NCBI RefSeq assembly: GCF_027118995.1
Contig: NZ_CP098242.1
Coordinates: 2,023,001 to 2,087,000, forward strand
Origin: Oxalobacter vibrioformis
GTDB taxonomy: Bacteria > Pseudomonadota > Gammaproteobacteria > Burkholderiales > Burkholderiaceae_D
DNA: 64,000 nt
Reading direction: 5' to 3'
Positions 51,129 to 60,892 of the stretch are shown here, piece after piece. The notes under the pieces are model-generated. The model worked only from the letters and a program-made list of their open reading frames with translations, was not told the DNA's origin and searched no databases. Position 1 is the stretch's first letter. Each line of letters opens with the position of its first letter. Both the position numbers and the translations under genes were made by a program.

Positions 51129-52148
51129 ATGAGTGTGCCTGAACTGACACTGGATACCGCCGGGAAAGAGACGGCAATGAAAACGGGAGACGGCGCCCGT
51201 TCCGGCAGGCCGCCGTCGAGCGGCAAGCCCTGGCAGGATCGTGTTTTTCACGGGATGACGCTGCTTTTTGCCCTGCTGGTGGTGCTCGTGCTCGGCGGCA
51301 TCCTGCTGTCGCTCCTCGTGGAGTCGATCCCGGCTTTCAGGACATTCGGCGCGGGCTTTATTACCCGTACCGAATGGGACCCGGTCAACGACGAGTACGG
51401 GGCGATGATCGCGATTTTCGGAACGGTCGCAACATCCGTGATCGCGCTGCTGATTGCCGTGCCGCTGAGTTTCGGGATTGCGATGTTTTTGACGGAGCTG
51501 TGCCCGGTTTGGCTGAAACGCCCGATGGGGATGGCGGTGGAGCTGCTGGCCGGTGTGCCCAGCATTATTTACGGCATGTGGGGGCTTTTCGTGCTGGTGC
51601 CGCTTTTTGCGGATTACGTGCAGCCGGGGCTGACGCTCCTGCTGGGGTGGGTACCGGGCATCGGGCCGCTTTTTTCCGGGCCGATGATGGGGATCGGCAT
51701 TTTCACCGCCGGGGTGATCCTGGCGGTGATGATTATTCCTTTTATTTCGTCGGTCATGCGGGATGTCTTTGAGACGGTGCCGCCGATCCTGAAGGAATCG
51801 GCCTACGCGCTGGGATGCACCCGGTGGGAGGTGGTCAGGCGGATCGTGCTGCACTATACCCGCAACGGGGTGGTGGGCGGCATCATGCTCGGCCTGGGCC
51901 GCGCGCTGGGCGAGACGATGGCGGTGACCTTCGTGATCGGCAATGCGCACCGCCTGTCGGCGTCGCTGTATGCGCCGGGCAACAGCATTGCCTCGACGCT
52001 GGCCAACGAGTTTGCGGAAGCGGCATCGACGCTTCATGTATCGAGTCTTTTTGCGCTGGGGCTGCTGCTGTTCCTCATCACGTTTGTCGTGCTGTCGGCC
52101 GCGAAGCTGATGCTGCTGCGCATGTCTCGCCGGGAGGGGCTGGGATGA
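51129..52148 (+). CDS. pstC: Phosphate ABC transporter permease PstC
   Basis: 339 residues from the ATG at 51129 with a textbook AGGAGG 3-4 bases before it; upstream starts lack this. Six membrane segments and the permease loop EAxxxG-like block [20 protein letters not shown] followed by [15 protein letters not shown] are present. PstC and PstA form the inner-membrane channel for phosphate. The stop overlaps the pstA start (ATGA). Confidence 0.96.
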   Translation: MSVPELTLDTAGKETAMKTGDGARSGRPPSSGKPWQDRVFHGMTLLFALLVVLVLGGILLSLLVESIPAFRTFGAGFITRTEWDPVNDEYGAMIAIFGTVATSVIALLIAVPLSFGIAMFLTELCPVWLKRPMGMAVELLAGVPSIIYGMWGLFVLVPLFADYVQPGLTLLLGWVPGIGPLFSGPMMGIGIFTAGVILAVMIIPFISSVMRDVFETVPPILKESAYALGCTRWEVVRRIVLHYTRNGVVGGIMLGLGRALGETMAVTFVIGNAHRLSASLYAPGNSIASTLANEFAEAASTLHVSSLFALGLLLFLITFVVLSAAKLMLLRMSRREGLG

Positions 52149-53005
52149 GGGAAAAACGGGTAAAACGGATTTATCGCCGGCGCATGGCAAGGCACCGGAT
52201 CGGGATGGCCCTGTCGGTTTTTGCGATGGGACTGGGGATTTTCCTGCTGATGTGGATACTGGGCACCCTGCTGGTGAAAGGCATGGGCGGGATGAGCTGG
52301 GCCATGCTGACGCAGTCCACGCCCGCGCCGGGAAGCGAGGGCGGGGGACTGCTGAACGCGTTTGTCGGCAGCGTGATGATGGTGACGGTATCGACCCTGA
52401 TCGTGACGCCGGTGGGGATTCTCGCCGGGATTTACCTGGCGGAGTACGGGGAAAGCAGCGTGTTTGCAAAGGTGGTGCGTTTCCTGGTGGACGTGATGCT
52501 GTCCGCGCCGTCGATCGTGATCGGTCTCTTTGTGTACGCGGTGTATGTGATGCATGTGCGGCATTTCTCCGGCTGGGCGGGCAGCTTTTCGCTGGCGCTG
52601 ATCGCGCTGCCGGTGGTGGTGCGCACAACGGACAATTTTCTCTCGCTGGTGCCGGTGAGCCTGAGGGAAGCGGCCTATGCGCTGGGCGCGCCGCAGTGGA
52701 AGGTGGCGCTGATGATCCGCCTGAAAGCGGTGCAGGCCGGGGTGCTGACCGGGGTACTGCTCGCGGTGGCGCGGATTTCGGGCGAGACGGCGCCGCTTCT
52801 CTTTACGGCGCTCAACAACCAGTTTTTCTCGGCGGACATGAATGAGCCGATGGCAAACCTGCCGGTGGTGATTTACCAGTTTGCCATGAGCCCTTACGAC
52901 AACTGGCGCGAATTGGCATGGGGCGGCGCGCTCCTGATCACCCTGGGGGTGCTGGGGCTGAACATGGTGTCACGGCTGCTCTTTGCGAAGCGGGCGGCCG
53001 AATAA
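52145..53005 (+). CDS. pstA: Phosphate ABC transporter permease PstA
   Basis: 286 residues from the ATG at 52145 that overlaps the pstC stop by 4 bases. The basic start ([20 protein letters not shown]) precedes six membrane helices. [20 protein letters not shown] and [20 protein letters not shown] are the PstA signature loops that contact PstB. It works as a pair with PstC. Confidence 0.96.
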   Translation: MREKRVKRIYRRRMARHRIGMALSVFAMGLGIFLLMWILGTLLVKGMGGMSWAMLTQSTPAPGSEGGGLLNAFVGSVMMVTVSTLIVTPVGILAGIYLAEYGESSVFAKVVRFLVDVMLSAPSIVIGLFVYAVYVMHVRHFSGWAGSFSLALIALPVVVRTTDNFLSLVPVSLREAAYALGAPQWKVALMIRLKAVQAGVLTGVLLAVARISGETAPLLFTALNNQFFSADMNEPMANLPVVIYQFAMSPYDNWRELAWGGALLITLGVLGLNMVSRLLFAKRAAE

Positions 53006-53014
53006 GGAAAGTGG

Positions 53015-53806
53015 ATGATGACAGGACAGATGATGATGGAACAGGCGGTGACAAGAAACAGTATCGGGATTGAAAGCCTGGATTTTTACTACGGGGATTT
53101 TCATGCCTTGAAAGGGATTGATCTGACGATTGCCCACCGCAAGGTCACGGCGTTTATCGGGCCTTCCGGGTGCGGAAAATCGACGCTCTTGCGGACGATG
53201 AACCGGATGTACGACTTGTACCCGAACCAGCGGGCGGAAGGGATGATCGCATTCGGGGGGCGCAATATCCTGGATGCGGATGTGGACGTGAACCTGCTGC
53301 GTTCCCGTATCGGGATGGTTTTCCAGAAGCCGACGCCTTTTCCGATGTCGATTTATGAGAATATCGCTTTCGGGGTGCGGCTGTACGAGTCGCTGTCGAA
53401 AACGCTGATGGACGAGCGGGTGGAATGGGCATTGAAGCAGGCGGCGCTCTGGGACGAGGTGAAGGACAAGCTCAACAAGAGCGGATTGTCATTGTCCGGC
53501 GGGCAGCAGCAGCGGCTGTGCATTGCGCGCTGCGTGGCGGTGAAGCCGGAGGTGCTGCTCCTGGATGAGCCAACCTCGGCACTCGACCCGATCTCGACGG
53601 CGAAGGTGGAAGAGCTGATTGCGGAACTGAAAAAGGATTACACGATCGTGATTGTGACGCACAACATGCAGCAGGCGGCGCGCTGCTCGGACTATACGGC
53701 CTACATGTACCTGGGCGAGGTGGTGGAGTTTGACGATACGGCGAAGATTTTCATGAATCCGGCGAAGAAAGGCACGCAGGATTATATTACGGGCCGTTTT
53801 GGATAG
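53015..53806 (+). CDS. pstB: Phosphate ABC transporter ATP-binding protein PstB
   Basis: 263 residues, AAGGAAA before the ATG. Walker [11 protein letters not shown]-loop [21 protein letters not shown] signature [13 protein letters not shown], Walker [13 protein letters not shown] and the switch histidine in [10 protein letters not shown] are all intact. It powers phosphate import and relays transporter state to PhoU/PhoR. Confidence 0.98.
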   Translation: MMTGQMMMEQAVTRNSIGIESLDFYYGDFHALKGIDLTIAHRKVTAFIGPSGCGKSTLLRTMNRMYDLYPNQRAEGMIAFGGRNILDADVDVNLLRSRIGMVFQKPTPFPMSIYENIAFGVRLYESLSKTLMDERVEWALKQAALWDEVKDKLNKSGLSLSGGQQQRLCIARCVAVKPEVLLLDEPTSALDPISTAKVEELIAELKKDYTIVIVTHNMQQAARCSDYTAYMYLGEVVEFDDTAKIFMNPAKKGTQDYITGRFG

Positions 53807-53815
53807 GGAGGGAAT

Positions 53816-54520
53816 ATGACGGGTTTGCACTGGTCAAAACAGTACGATCAGGATCTGGAAACGATCAAATCGAAGGCACTCCTGATGGGCGGGCTGGCCG
53901 AAGAACAGCTTGCCAATGCCATTCATGCGCTGCAGGAAGGGGATGTGGAACTGGCGGAAAAGGTGATGGCCACCGATGAGCAGGTGAACCAGTTGCAGGT
54001 GTCGCTGGATAATGCATGTACGGAGCTCATCGTGCGGCGTCAGCCTGCGGCGGGCGATCTGCGTACGGTGATTGCGACGATGCGGGTGATAACGGATGTG
54101 GAGCGGATCGCCGATGAGGCCACCAAGGTGGCGCGTGCCGCGAAGAATCTGCAGACGAGAAACCTGTTGCTGTTGAACCAGTACCAGCCGATCCATGCGA
54201 TTGCGGGGACGGCGCAGCAGATGCTGCGCGACGCGCTGGACGCGTATGCGCGGCTGGACAGGGACAAGGCGGTGAGGATGATGGCGCTGGACGAGGACCT
54301 GGACCGGGAATTCCATGACATGATGCGAAGCCTGATTACCTACATGATGGAGGAGCCGAAAACGATTTCGGCGTCGCTGGATATTCTCTGGGCAGCCAAG
54401 GCGATTGAGCGGATCGGGGATCATGCGACGAATATCGGGGAGTATGTGATTTATATTGTGGATGGGGATGATATCCGGCATTCGGATTATGCGAGGAAGG
54501 TGTTGGGGATAGTGAAGTGA
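53816..54520 (+). CDS. phoU: Phosphate signalling protein PhoU
   Basis: 234 residues, GGGAGGG before the ATG. Two PhoU three-helix repeats are seen, with metal-site motifs RIADEATKVAR in the first and RIGDHATNIGEYVIY in the second. PhoU links PstB to PhoR and keeps the Pho regulon off when phosphate is plentiful. It is the last gene of the operon. A dispersed repeat with a hairpin follows before phoB. Confidence 0.97.
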   Translation: MTGLHWSKQYDQDLETIKSKALLMGGLAEEQLANAIHALQEGDVELAEKVMATDEQVNQLQVSLDNACTELIVRRQPAAGDLRTVIATMRVITDVERIADEATKVARAAKNLQTRNLLLLNQYQPIHAIAGTAQQMLRDALDAYARLDRDKAVRMMALDEDLDREFHDMMRSLITYMMEEPKTISASLDILWAAKAIERIGDHATNIGEYVIYIVDGDDIRHSDYARKVLGIVK

Positions 54521-54547
54521 GGGGGGATGTTTTGTTGGTGTAGTTAG

Positions 54548-54880
54548 CTACGATGAGATTGGCCCTCGGTTTGGGTTCATACGGTGGGTGGCTGACCCAC
54601 GGCAGGTTACTTTTTTGTCTTGCCACAAAAGAAGTAACCGAAAAAGGCACCGCAACCCCTTGCCCCCTATCGGGGGTACCCGTGACTGCTCTTCGTGACA
54701 GGGGCGGCAGCCGGAACTCGCTGCGCTCAGACAGCCGTCTGCGAAGCTCCAGTCACTCCTTACAGTCCCGGCTGCGGCGTAATTGCGGAATTCAGTAGAG
54801 AAGTGACACCGCGTTGCGGTGTGGGGATGCCCCTGCTGCGCAGATGGCATGGCAGCAGAGCTGCCTTGGGGGGATAGCGT
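54548..54880 (+). repeat. Dispersed intergenic repeat, copy 1 (about 330 bp)
   Basis: It shares long blocks with 62503-62785: GGTGGGTGGCTGACCCACG, the hairpin from GGTTACTTTTTTG to AAGAAGTAACC (54605-54639), ACCGCAACCCCTTGCCCC and CAGTAGAGAAGTGACACC. The middle contains about 80 extra bases. The open frames inside are repeat-derived, not genes. It fills the phoU-phoB gap and may supply the phoU terminator. The region otherwise holds nothing clear, and no Pho box is seen before phoB. Confidence 0.75.
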
Positions 54881-54951
54881 GGGTATGGGTGGGAATATGT
54901 TTCAGAGAGTTTTGACTGTATGATGTTTCTGTAACGGGAAAGGGATATACG

Positions 54952-55647
54952 GTGGCAGCGGACAAGGTGCAGGTACTGGTGGTGGAGGATGAACCGGCGA
55001 TTATGGAGCTGGTGGTTTATACGCTGAAATCGGCCGGTTGGCAGCCGGTGATGGCGGAGTCTTCATCGGCTGCGACGCATGTGCTGGAGCGGATGACGCC
55101 GGATGTGATCCTGCTTGACTGGATGTTGCCGGATGAAAGCGGTATCCGGTTTCTGAAGCGCTTAAGGGCGGATCGCGACAGGAAACACCTGCCGGTGATC
55201 ATGCTGACGGCCAGAGGTGGTGAGGAAGACCGGGTAATGGGGCTCGACAAGGGGGCGGACGACTATATCACCAAGCCTTTTTCCACGAAGGAACTGATCG
55301 CGCGGATCAATGCGGTGTTAAGACGCAAGGCGCCGGATCGGGCAAAAAGCCTGTTGACGCTGGGCAATATTGCGCTGGACCCGGATACGCGGCAGGCGCG
55401 TGCAGGGGAGACGCCGCTGGAGCTGGGCAATGTGGAGTTCAGGCTGCTGCGTTTTTTCCTGTCCAACCCGGAACGGGTGTTTTCCCGTCACCAGATCCTG
55501 GACAGGGTATGGCCCAACCAGCCGGAAATCGAGGAGCGCACGGTGGATGTGCATGTGCGGCGCCTGAGGATTGCAATGGGTGAGGATGGCTACATGGTCC
55601 GTACCGTGCGCGGTGTGGGGTATCTGTTTACGGACAGGCGGGAATAA
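54952..55647 (+). CDS. phoB: Phosphate regulon response regulator PhoB
   Basis: 231 residues from a GTG start with AAAGGGA upstream. The receiver domain has acidic pair ED (residues 12-13), phosphoacceptor Asp56 (ILLDWMLPDESG) and Lys in DYITKPF. The OmpR/PhoB winged helix (NVEFRLLRFFLSNPERVFSR, TVDVHVRRLRIAM) binds Pho boxes such as those at 20599 and 49917. It forms an operon with phoR, which begins 190 bases downstream. Confidence 0.97.
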   Translation: MAADKVQVLVVEDEPAIMELVVYTLKSAGWQPVMAESSSAATHVLERMTPDVILLDWMLPDESGIRFLKRLRADRDRKHLPVIMLTARGGEEDRVMGLDKGADDYITKPFSTKELIARINAVLRRKAPDRAKSLLTLGNIALDPDTRQARAGETPLELGNVEFRLLRFFLSNPERVFSRHQILDRVWPNQPEIEERTVDVHVRRLRIAMGEDGYMVRTVRGVGYLFTDRRE

Positions 55648-55839
55648 ACGTTTTCGATACCTGTTTCTGCCTGATCCCGGTATGCCGGGATACGCTCAAA
55701 TGGGATAAATCAGAAAGTGGCGGTTTCGTTCTTGAAAGCGGTTTTTTCCGGCAGGAATCCGAATGGTTTTTTCTCGCTTGAGGGCAGTGCATCGGGTATA
55801 CTGTGTGCTTCTTTTTTGTTTGTTTCCATAAGGTTTTTC

Positions 55840-57138
55840 ATGAATCCCCATGTTATGTTCTGGATTCCTGCCGCGTTGAGGCTTGCGCTGACCTGGATTG
55901 TTGCCGGTGTGCTCTGGTATTACTACGGCCCGGTAATCGGCCTTCTGGCCGGTTTTGTCCTGATGACGGCCATGGTTTTTGTGCAGCTGTATTTTCTTTC
56001 CCGGCTGGATATCTGGCTGGACAATCCGAATAGTGCTGAGTCTCCCGGCGGCTGGGGCGCCTGGGCGGCGATTTATGACCGGCTGATGCAACTGCAGCGC
56101 GATGAGGAAAAAAGCCAGGCCGAGCTGACCGAGTGGCTGGTACGCTTCAGGCAGGCGATGGCACTGCTTCCCATTGGCGTGGTGATTGCAGATGATGTGA
56201 TGTTTTTGGAATGGTGCAATCCGGCAGCAGAAAAACACCTGGGATTGTCCGAGACAGAAGACAGGGGGATGCGGATCACCAATCTGGTGCGCAACCCGGA
56301 ATTTATCAATTACCTGGTGCTGGGACGGTACGATAAGCCGCTGCCGATGACGCTCAACGACAGGCGGCTGGTTTTGCAGGTGATCCCCTTTGAAAACCGC
56401 CGTCAGATTTTCGTCACGTACGATACGACGGAGCAGGAAAATATTGCCAAGATGCGCCGCGATTTTGTGGCGAATGCTTCGCATGAGCTCAGAACACCTT
56501 TAACGGTGATCAATGGCTTTTTAGAAGTGGCCGAGGCGCAGCCGGACATGGACAAGGATACCCGCACAGCCCATCTGCAACTGATGCGTGAACAGGGGGA
56601 GCGGATGCAGCGCCTGGTGGACAGCATGTTGCAGCTCACTGCGCTGGAGTCGCCGGATAATCCGGTGGTCCGGGAGGCGGTGAATATGTATGAGCTGATC
56701 CAGGGGGTATGTGACGAGGCCAATATGGTATCGAATGGCCGCCATGATATCAGCCTGGATATGGCCGATGGGCCGGAAACGATGTATGGCAGCGAGGACG
56801 AGATTCGTACCGCCCTGTGGAATCTGGTCAGGAATGCGGTTCGCTACACCCCGCCGGGCGGGAAGGTTGCCCTGAAGTGGGAAAATACGGAAAAAGGGCC
56901 GCACTTTGTGGTGACCGATACCGGGATTGGCATTGCTGCGGAACATATTCCGCGTCTGACCCAGCGCTTTTATCTGGTGGATAAGACGCGCAGCAGGAAA
57001 GAGCGTGGCTCGGGACTGGGGCTGGCGATTGTGCGGCATGCGCTCATGCGGCACAAGGGGGAGCTGCAGGTCAAATCGCAGGTCGGCGTGGGCAGCGAAT
57101 TTACGGCACAGTTTCCGAACAGCGCCTTGGTGCCATAA
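55840..57138 (+). CDS. phoR: Phosphate regulon sensor histidine kinase PhoR
   Basis: 432 residues from the ATG at 55840 with AAGG upstream. Two close membrane helices (about residues 5-45) have almost no periplasmic part, as in PhoR. A charged linker and PAS domain (RQAMALLPIGVVIADDVMFL) follow. The HisKA phosphoacceptor is about His215 (FVANASHELRTPLTVINGF) and the HATPase_c has N, G1 (DTGIGIAAEHIP) and G2 (GSGLGLAIV) boxes. It phosphorylates PhoB when phosphate is low, under PstSCAB-PhoU control. A hairpin terminator follows. Confidence 0.96.
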   Translation: MNPHVMFWIPAALRLALTWIVAGVLWYYYGPVIGLLAGFVLMTAMVFVQLYFLSRLDIWLDNPNSAESPGGWGAWAAIYDRLMQLQRDEEKSQAELTEWLVRFRQAMALLPIGVVIADDVMFLEWCNPAAEKHLGLSETEDRGMRITNLVRNPEFINYLVLGRYDKPLPMTLNDRRLVLQVIPFENRRQIFVTYDTTEQENIAKMRRDFVANASHELRTPLTVINGFLEVAEAQPDMDKDTRTAHLQLMREQGERMQRLVDSMLQLTALESPDNPVVREAVNMYELIQGVCDEANMVSNGRHDISLDMADGPETMYGSEDEIRTALWNLVRNAVRYTPPGGKVALKWENTEKGPHFVVTDTGIGIAAEHIPRLTQRFYLVDKTRSRKERGSGLGLAIVRHALMRHKGELQVKSQVGVGSEFTAQFPNSALVP

Positions 57139-57173
57139 GGCGTTTGCTGTTGTCCGGAATACCCGGGAGAGCA

Positions 57174-57206
57174 TAAAAAAAGCAGGCTTTTCAGCCTGCT
57201 TTTTTC
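57174..57206. terminator. Bidirectional terminator between phoR and a minus-strand gene
   Basis: AGCAGGCT/AGCCTGCT (57181-57200) is flanked by an A run on the left and a T run on the right, so it can stop transcription from both sides. Confidence 0.85.
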
Positions 57207-57207
57207 G

Positions 57208-57735
57208 TCAGAATTTGAGATGCCCCTTGACGAGGCCGCCAATGCTGTCGTGCCGTTCGGCATTGCCATGTTCTTCAAGCACGGGGGAACTGCGCAGCTC
57301 GAACCCCATTTTCCATTCGTTCTCGATCATGTCATCTTTTTTTGATGCCGCAATGGCCTGGCTGATTTTCCGGCTGCCGGCTCCCGGTGGGGGAAGGTTA
57401 TTGATATCCGGATTCATATGGTGTTGTTCTTTTTCCGGTTTCCCCTTTGTGACGGGGGCTTTCCCGCTGCGGGACACAAGGGGTTGTGTCTGCTGATTGT
57501 CCGCAGCTGTGGCGTCTGCCTGGGTATCGGTATTTTCCGCTTCAGGATTGAAAGGCGGTGGTACAGCCAGGTGGTTGGCAAAAGGGGAGGTTTCCCGGGC
57601 CAGGGCATGGGCAGGAAAGAGGGATGAAAGGAAAATGACGAGACAGACCAGGGGAAGGAAAACCAGCCTGCCCTTGCGGCGAACCTGATGCGCGATGGCA
57701 TGTAAGCGTTTCGAGGAGTGTGTACCCGTATTCAT
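57208..57735 (-). CDS. Small exported protein with SPV-GN-KG C-terminal motif (family member 1 of 3)
   Basis: 175 residues. A long basic start and hydrophobic stretch (LVFLPLVCLVIFLSSLFPAH) form a signal peptide. The mature part has a PPPFNPE block, a Q/T-rich low-complexity spacer, and the C-terminal motif SPVLEEHGNAERHDSIGGLV followed by KGHLKF. The same ending occurs in genes at 58001 and 60893. The final residue is phenylalanine, as in outer-membrane proteins, but the protein is far too short and polar for a barrel. The function is unknown. AAGGG precedes the ATG. Confidence 0.75.
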   Translation of the reverse strand: MNTGTHSSKRLHAIAHQVRRKGRLVFLPLVCLVIFLSSLFPAHALARETSPFANHLAVPPPFNPEAENTDTQADATAADNQQTQPLVSRSGKAPVTKGKPEKEQHHMNPDINNLPPPGAGSRKISQAIAASKKDDMIENEWKMGFELRSSPVLEEHGNAERHDSIGGLVKGHLKF

Positions 57736-58000
57736 GTATGCCCTTGTATGGATAACGTGTCAGGGGCTTATTATGATTTTTGTTGTATTCGCTGTTTTTG
57801 CGCGGACTCAAGCTATGCGGATTTTCTGGCAGGAGATTGATGGTTCGGCATTCAGGATGAGGATGAGCAAGCGATTTTGTGCGCATCAGGCATTTTTTGG
57901 TGAAAAGCAGGAAATACCGCGTTTGTTATAATCTGTCGCCATTGGGGGCATTGCGTGATTTTGAATGATGGGCACATCCGAAACAGGGGGGAGGCTTTTG

Positions 58001-58504
58001 TCAGAAGCGGATATTTCCCTTGATGAGGGCGCCTTTACCCTCATTTCGTTGCGCGTTACCCGTGTCTTCAAGCACGGGTGAATCCCGAAGCTCGACTTCA
58101 ACGCCCCAGTCGTACTCGCTTTTTTTCGGGTCTGCCAGCGTTTTACCCATTTTCCGGCCGATGTTGTCCTGACCCGGCATAGGGACAAGATCTGTATTGT
58201 CCAGGTAACCGTTTTTTATGGAAGCGCTGCGAGTGGGGTTTTGGCGGGCACTGATGGAACACACCATGGGGCGGGTACGGTTATTGTCTGGTACCGTGCA
58301 GTCAGGCTGATCTTCCTCTGTGCCTGTTTGCGGGGTAAAGGCAGGCGGTGTTTCCAGATGATAGGAAAAGCCGGTATGCGATTTAGCCGGTTCGGCATGC
58401 GCGGGGGATAAAACACTGCTGAAGAGGAAAAGGGCAAGAACAGCAGAGGGCAGCATGAAAGCCGATCGGGTAGGCAGGTGAAGCGTGTGCCGGGTGAAAT
58501 ACAT
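58001..58504 (-). CDS. Small exported protein with SPV-GN-KG C-terminal motif (family member 2 of 3)
   Basis: 167 residues. Signal peptide MLPSAVLALFLFSSVLSPAHA, then a TPPAFTP block, two cysteines in the spacer (PDCTVPDNN, PMVCSISA) and the ending SPVLEDTGNAQRNEGKGALI followed by KGNIRF. Between the signal and the ending, similarity to the other members is slight except for GRKMGKTLADPKKSEYDWGV against the corresponding SRKISQAIAASKKDDMIENE of member 1. These two are adjacent and in the same direction, so probably a recent local duplication. AGGAC precedes the start. Confidence 0.75.
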   Translation of the reverse strand: MYFTRHTLHLPTRSAFMLPSAVLALFLFSSVLSPAHAEPAKSHTGFSYHLETPPAFTPQTGTEEDQPDCTVPDNNRTRPMVCSISARQNPTRSASIKNGYLDNTDLVPMPGQDNIGRKMGKTLADPKKSEYDWGVEVELRDSPVLEDTGNAQRNEGKGALIKGNIRF

Positions 58505-58877
58505 GATGTCCTGCGATGATGATCTGTCTGGTGTATATTGCCTGAAAAAAGTATGGCATGGTTCAGGAAATTGCGGGTTTTCTGTAACGCCATGTAACGT
58601 TTTGCCGGGAAGAGGTGGCAGCGAACAAAAAAGCCGCCCCGGCAGTCCTGAGCAGGACTACTTGCGAGTAATAGCGGTCCGGAAGTCTTAAGACACACAA
58701 AAAATGCGTAATAGACATTATGGTGGATGAGTTTTTCTGAACAGGTTGTATTTTCATGATACACGTCACATAAGCGTTTTCCGGGTGATGCAAAATGGAA
58801 GTAAATGCGTTTTGTCAAAGGCAAAAAAGCAAAAATATGCGTTTTGCGCACAAGTTGAAAAGGCAAAAAGACATGAC
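58505..58877. other. Gene-free stretch with minus-strand hairpins
   Basis: No convincing gene. On the minus strand AGTCCT/AGGACT (58644-58659) is followed by GCCGGGGCGGC and six T (about 58629-58643), a possible terminator for an unidentified short transcript. A TTGACA lies on the same strand near 58815, but no matching -10 is clear. Confidence 0.35.
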
Positions 58878-58881
58878 AAGA

Positions 58882-58908
58882 AAGGGGCTTTGATGAAGCC
58901 CCTTTTTT
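58882..58908. terminator. Terminator downstream of the aldo/keto reductase gene
   Basis: AAGGGGCTT/AAGCCCCTT around TGATG. On the plus strand it runs into TTTTTT. On the minus strand, where the reductase gene ends 23 bases earlier, it runs into TTTCTT. Confidence 0.7.
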
Positions 58909-58930
58909 ATCCGGCTGCCGGTTTTTTTGT

Positions 58931-59914
58931 TTATGCCGGGGGAATCAGGTCGTTGATGAACTGGATTTCTTCCGGGGTGAGTTTTATATGGATGGCTGCC
59001 GCGTTCTGGATGGCTTGTTCGGCGTTTCTGGCGCCCACCAGTGCAATCGTGATGCCGGGCTGTTCGATGGTCCAGCGCAGGACAAGCTGCGAAAGCGTGG
59101 CGTCCTTGGCTTCTGCCATGGGTTTGAGCTTGGCCAGAAAAGCATTGGTACGCTCAATGCTGTCATCGGTAAAGTAACTGTTGGTGGCGCGGTGGTCGCC
59201 TTCGGCAAATTCATGGCCGGGCTTCAGTTTACCGGTTAGAAGACCGCGCTCAAGCGGGCTGTAGGCCAGGATGGATTTGTGGTGCTTGATACAGTAAGGC
59301 AGGGTTTCTTTTTCGATGCGGCGGTTGACCATGCTGTAGGGAATCTGGTTGGAGGCAATAAAGGTGGTTTTTTCCGCTTCAGCCATCTGCTCGGCATTGT
59401 AGTTGGACACACCGGCATAGCGGACCTTGCCCTGTTCGATCAGTCTGTTGACTGCCTCAAAGGATTCGGCAATAGGGGTGGTCGGATCCGGCCAGTGAAG
59501 CTGGTAGAGATCAATATAGTCTGTTTTCAGGCGTCTCAAGCTGTCTTCGCATTCCTTGATGATGCTTTCTTTTCCGGCATAGATATGGATATTGATGCTT
59601 TCGCCTTTGAGGTCCTTGCTGCGCATGGAGAGCCTGCCCTTGTCGAGATCCCAGCGCAGGCCGAATTTTGTCAGGATCTGGACTTTGTCCCGCGGTATGC
59701 CGGCGATCGCTTCCCCCACGATTTCCTCGCTGTTGCCCTGTCCATAAATGGGGGCGGTGTCAATGGAAGTGATGCCATTGTCATAGCTGGCACGTATGGC
59801 TTGAAGCGCATCCTTTCTCTCGGTTGTACCCCACATCCAGCCGCCTGCAGCCCAGGCGCCAAAGGTGAGGGCGGAGAGTTTGAGATCGGTTCCTGCCAGG
59901 GTGCGATATTCCAT
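58931..59914 (-). CDS. Aldo/keto reductase
   Basis: 327 residues. The (beta/alpha)8 AKR motifs are present: DNGITSIDTAPIYGQGNSEE with catalytic Tyr57, the lysine in ILTKFGL (about residue 83), YQLHWPDP with the active-site histidine, and the NADP-binding end ARNAEQAIQNAAAIH. It is of the YajO/general stress protein 69 type. Substrates are probably aldehydes or ketones, not further definable. It is transcribed alone, with the Sel1 gene 39 bases upstream on the same strand. Confidence 0.93.
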   Translation of the reverse strand: MEYRTLAGTDLKLSALTFGAWAAGGWMWGTTERKDALQAIRASYDNGITSIDTAPIYGQGNSEEIVGEAIAGIPRDKVQILTKFGLRWDLDKGRLSMRSKDLKGESINIHIYAGKESIIKECEDSLRRLKTDYIDLYQLHWPDPTTPIAESFEAVNRLIEQGKVRYAGVSNYNAEQMAEAEKTTFIASNQIPYSMVNRRIEKETLPYCIKHHKSILAYSPLERGLLTGKLKPGHEFAEGDHRATNSYFTDDSIERTNAFLAKLKPMAEAKDATLSQLVLRWTIEQPGITIALVGARNAEQAIQNAAAIHIKLTPEEIQFINDLIPPA

Positions 59915-59953
59915 AGTTTGCCTCTTTGTTGTTCTGTTGTTTTTGTTATTGTG

Positions 59954-60691
59954 TTATTCGATCAGGGGTTTCATGTGTTCGGGGCGGGCGTTTTCTGCTT
60001 TTTCACTCCATTTTAGCGCTTTTGCCTTGTCGGGCTTTTCGCCGAGCTCGCCGTTTTCATAAATCTGGATCATGCGCACCAGCGCGCGGGGTTCACCGGC
60101 CTCGGCGCTTTTTTTGTACCAGTGAAAGGCGATTTCCTCGTCTTTTTTGACAGCGGTTCCGGTTTCGTAAAAAACACCCAGATACAGCATGGCGGTGGGT
60201 TGCTCTGCTGCGGCTGCTTTTTCAAACCAGTAAAGCGCTTTTTTGCGGTCGGGCTTCATTCCCACGCCATCGTCATACATGAAGGCAAGCTGGACCATGG
60301 ATAACGGGTATCCGGCGTTTGCGCTTTTCTCAAACCAGTGTTTTGCTGACCAGTAGTCCTGTTCAGCGCCTTCACCGGTGAGGTAGGAGTATCCGAGAAT
60401 GTATTGGGACTGAAGGTGGCCGTGTCCGGCAGCATCCTTGAACGATGCCATGGCTTTTTCATTGTCCTGAACCGTTGCGATACCGTTTCGGTAAAAGAGT
60501 CCCAGGTAATATTCGGCTTCGGGGTTTTCCTGCGCCGCGCTTTTCTGGAATGCAGCAAAAGCGGGGGCATATTCACGCTTTTCGAGGTGGGATTTTCCGT
60601 CAGCCAGATCGTCAGCCATGACAGGGAGGGAAAGCAGCAGGCATGCAAAAAGAACGGGCAGCCTTTTCCACATGGCGGATGTTTTTTGCAT
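59954..60691 (-). CDS. Exported Sel1-repeat protein (3 of 3)
   Basis: About 245 residues. I take the ATG at 60691 (GGGG upstream); an ATG at 60715 is also in frame and one at 60673 would give the shortest signal peptide. The signal (LPVLFACLLLSLPVMA) precedes about five Sel1 repeats, such as AEYYLGLFYRNGIATVQDNE and AMLYLGVFYETGTAVKKDEE. The repeat arrangement is more like the 42962 protein than the 39866 one. The partner is unknown. Confidence 0.85.
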   Translation of the reverse strand: MQKTSAMWKRLPVLFACLLLSLPVMADDLADGKSHLEKREYAPAFAAFQKSAAQENPEAEYYLGLFYRNGIATVQDNEKAMASFKDAAGHGHLQSQYILGYSYLTGEGAEQDYWSAKHWFEKSANAGYPLSMVQLAFMYDDGVGMKPDRKKALYWFEKAAAAEQPTAMLYLGVFYETGTAVKKDEEIAFHWYKKSAEAGEPRALVRMIQIYENGELGEKPDKAKALKWSEKAENARPEHMKPLIE

Positions 60692-60892
60692 GTGACCCCG
60701 GTCAGTTACCTTCATGGCATGTTGGCCTGCGTGATAAACCTGTCTCTCAGCGATGCTGATATACCAGACAGAATAACAGATGTTTCCGTTTTTTTTGCAC
60801 CTTCAATGCCGGGTATCCGGCGTATGCCAGATATCTTATCAAAAATGCAATGTCTTGTGCCAGCCGGTGTGGGGAAATTGATGAAGAGTCGC

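Noticed and set aside
51090..52628. 512-codon minus-strand frame opposite pstC/pstA
   Set aside because: Rich in R, P, H and Q as expected for the complement of membrane-protein codons; the plus-strand permeases are certain.
54553..54877. Small plus-strand ORFs in the phoU-phoB gap and related ones at 62522-62883
   Set aside because: They lie inside the dispersed repeat and follow its sequence, not a conserved protein.
54920..54945. Possible Pho box upstream of phoB (CTGTATG and CTGTAAC)
   Set aside because: The half-sites are 6 bases apart instead of 4 and both mismatch the consensus.
58563..58793. Minus-strand ORF of up to 76 codons between member 2 and the reductase
   Set aside because: A hairpin plus T run lies inside it and it has no ribosome site or family resemblance.
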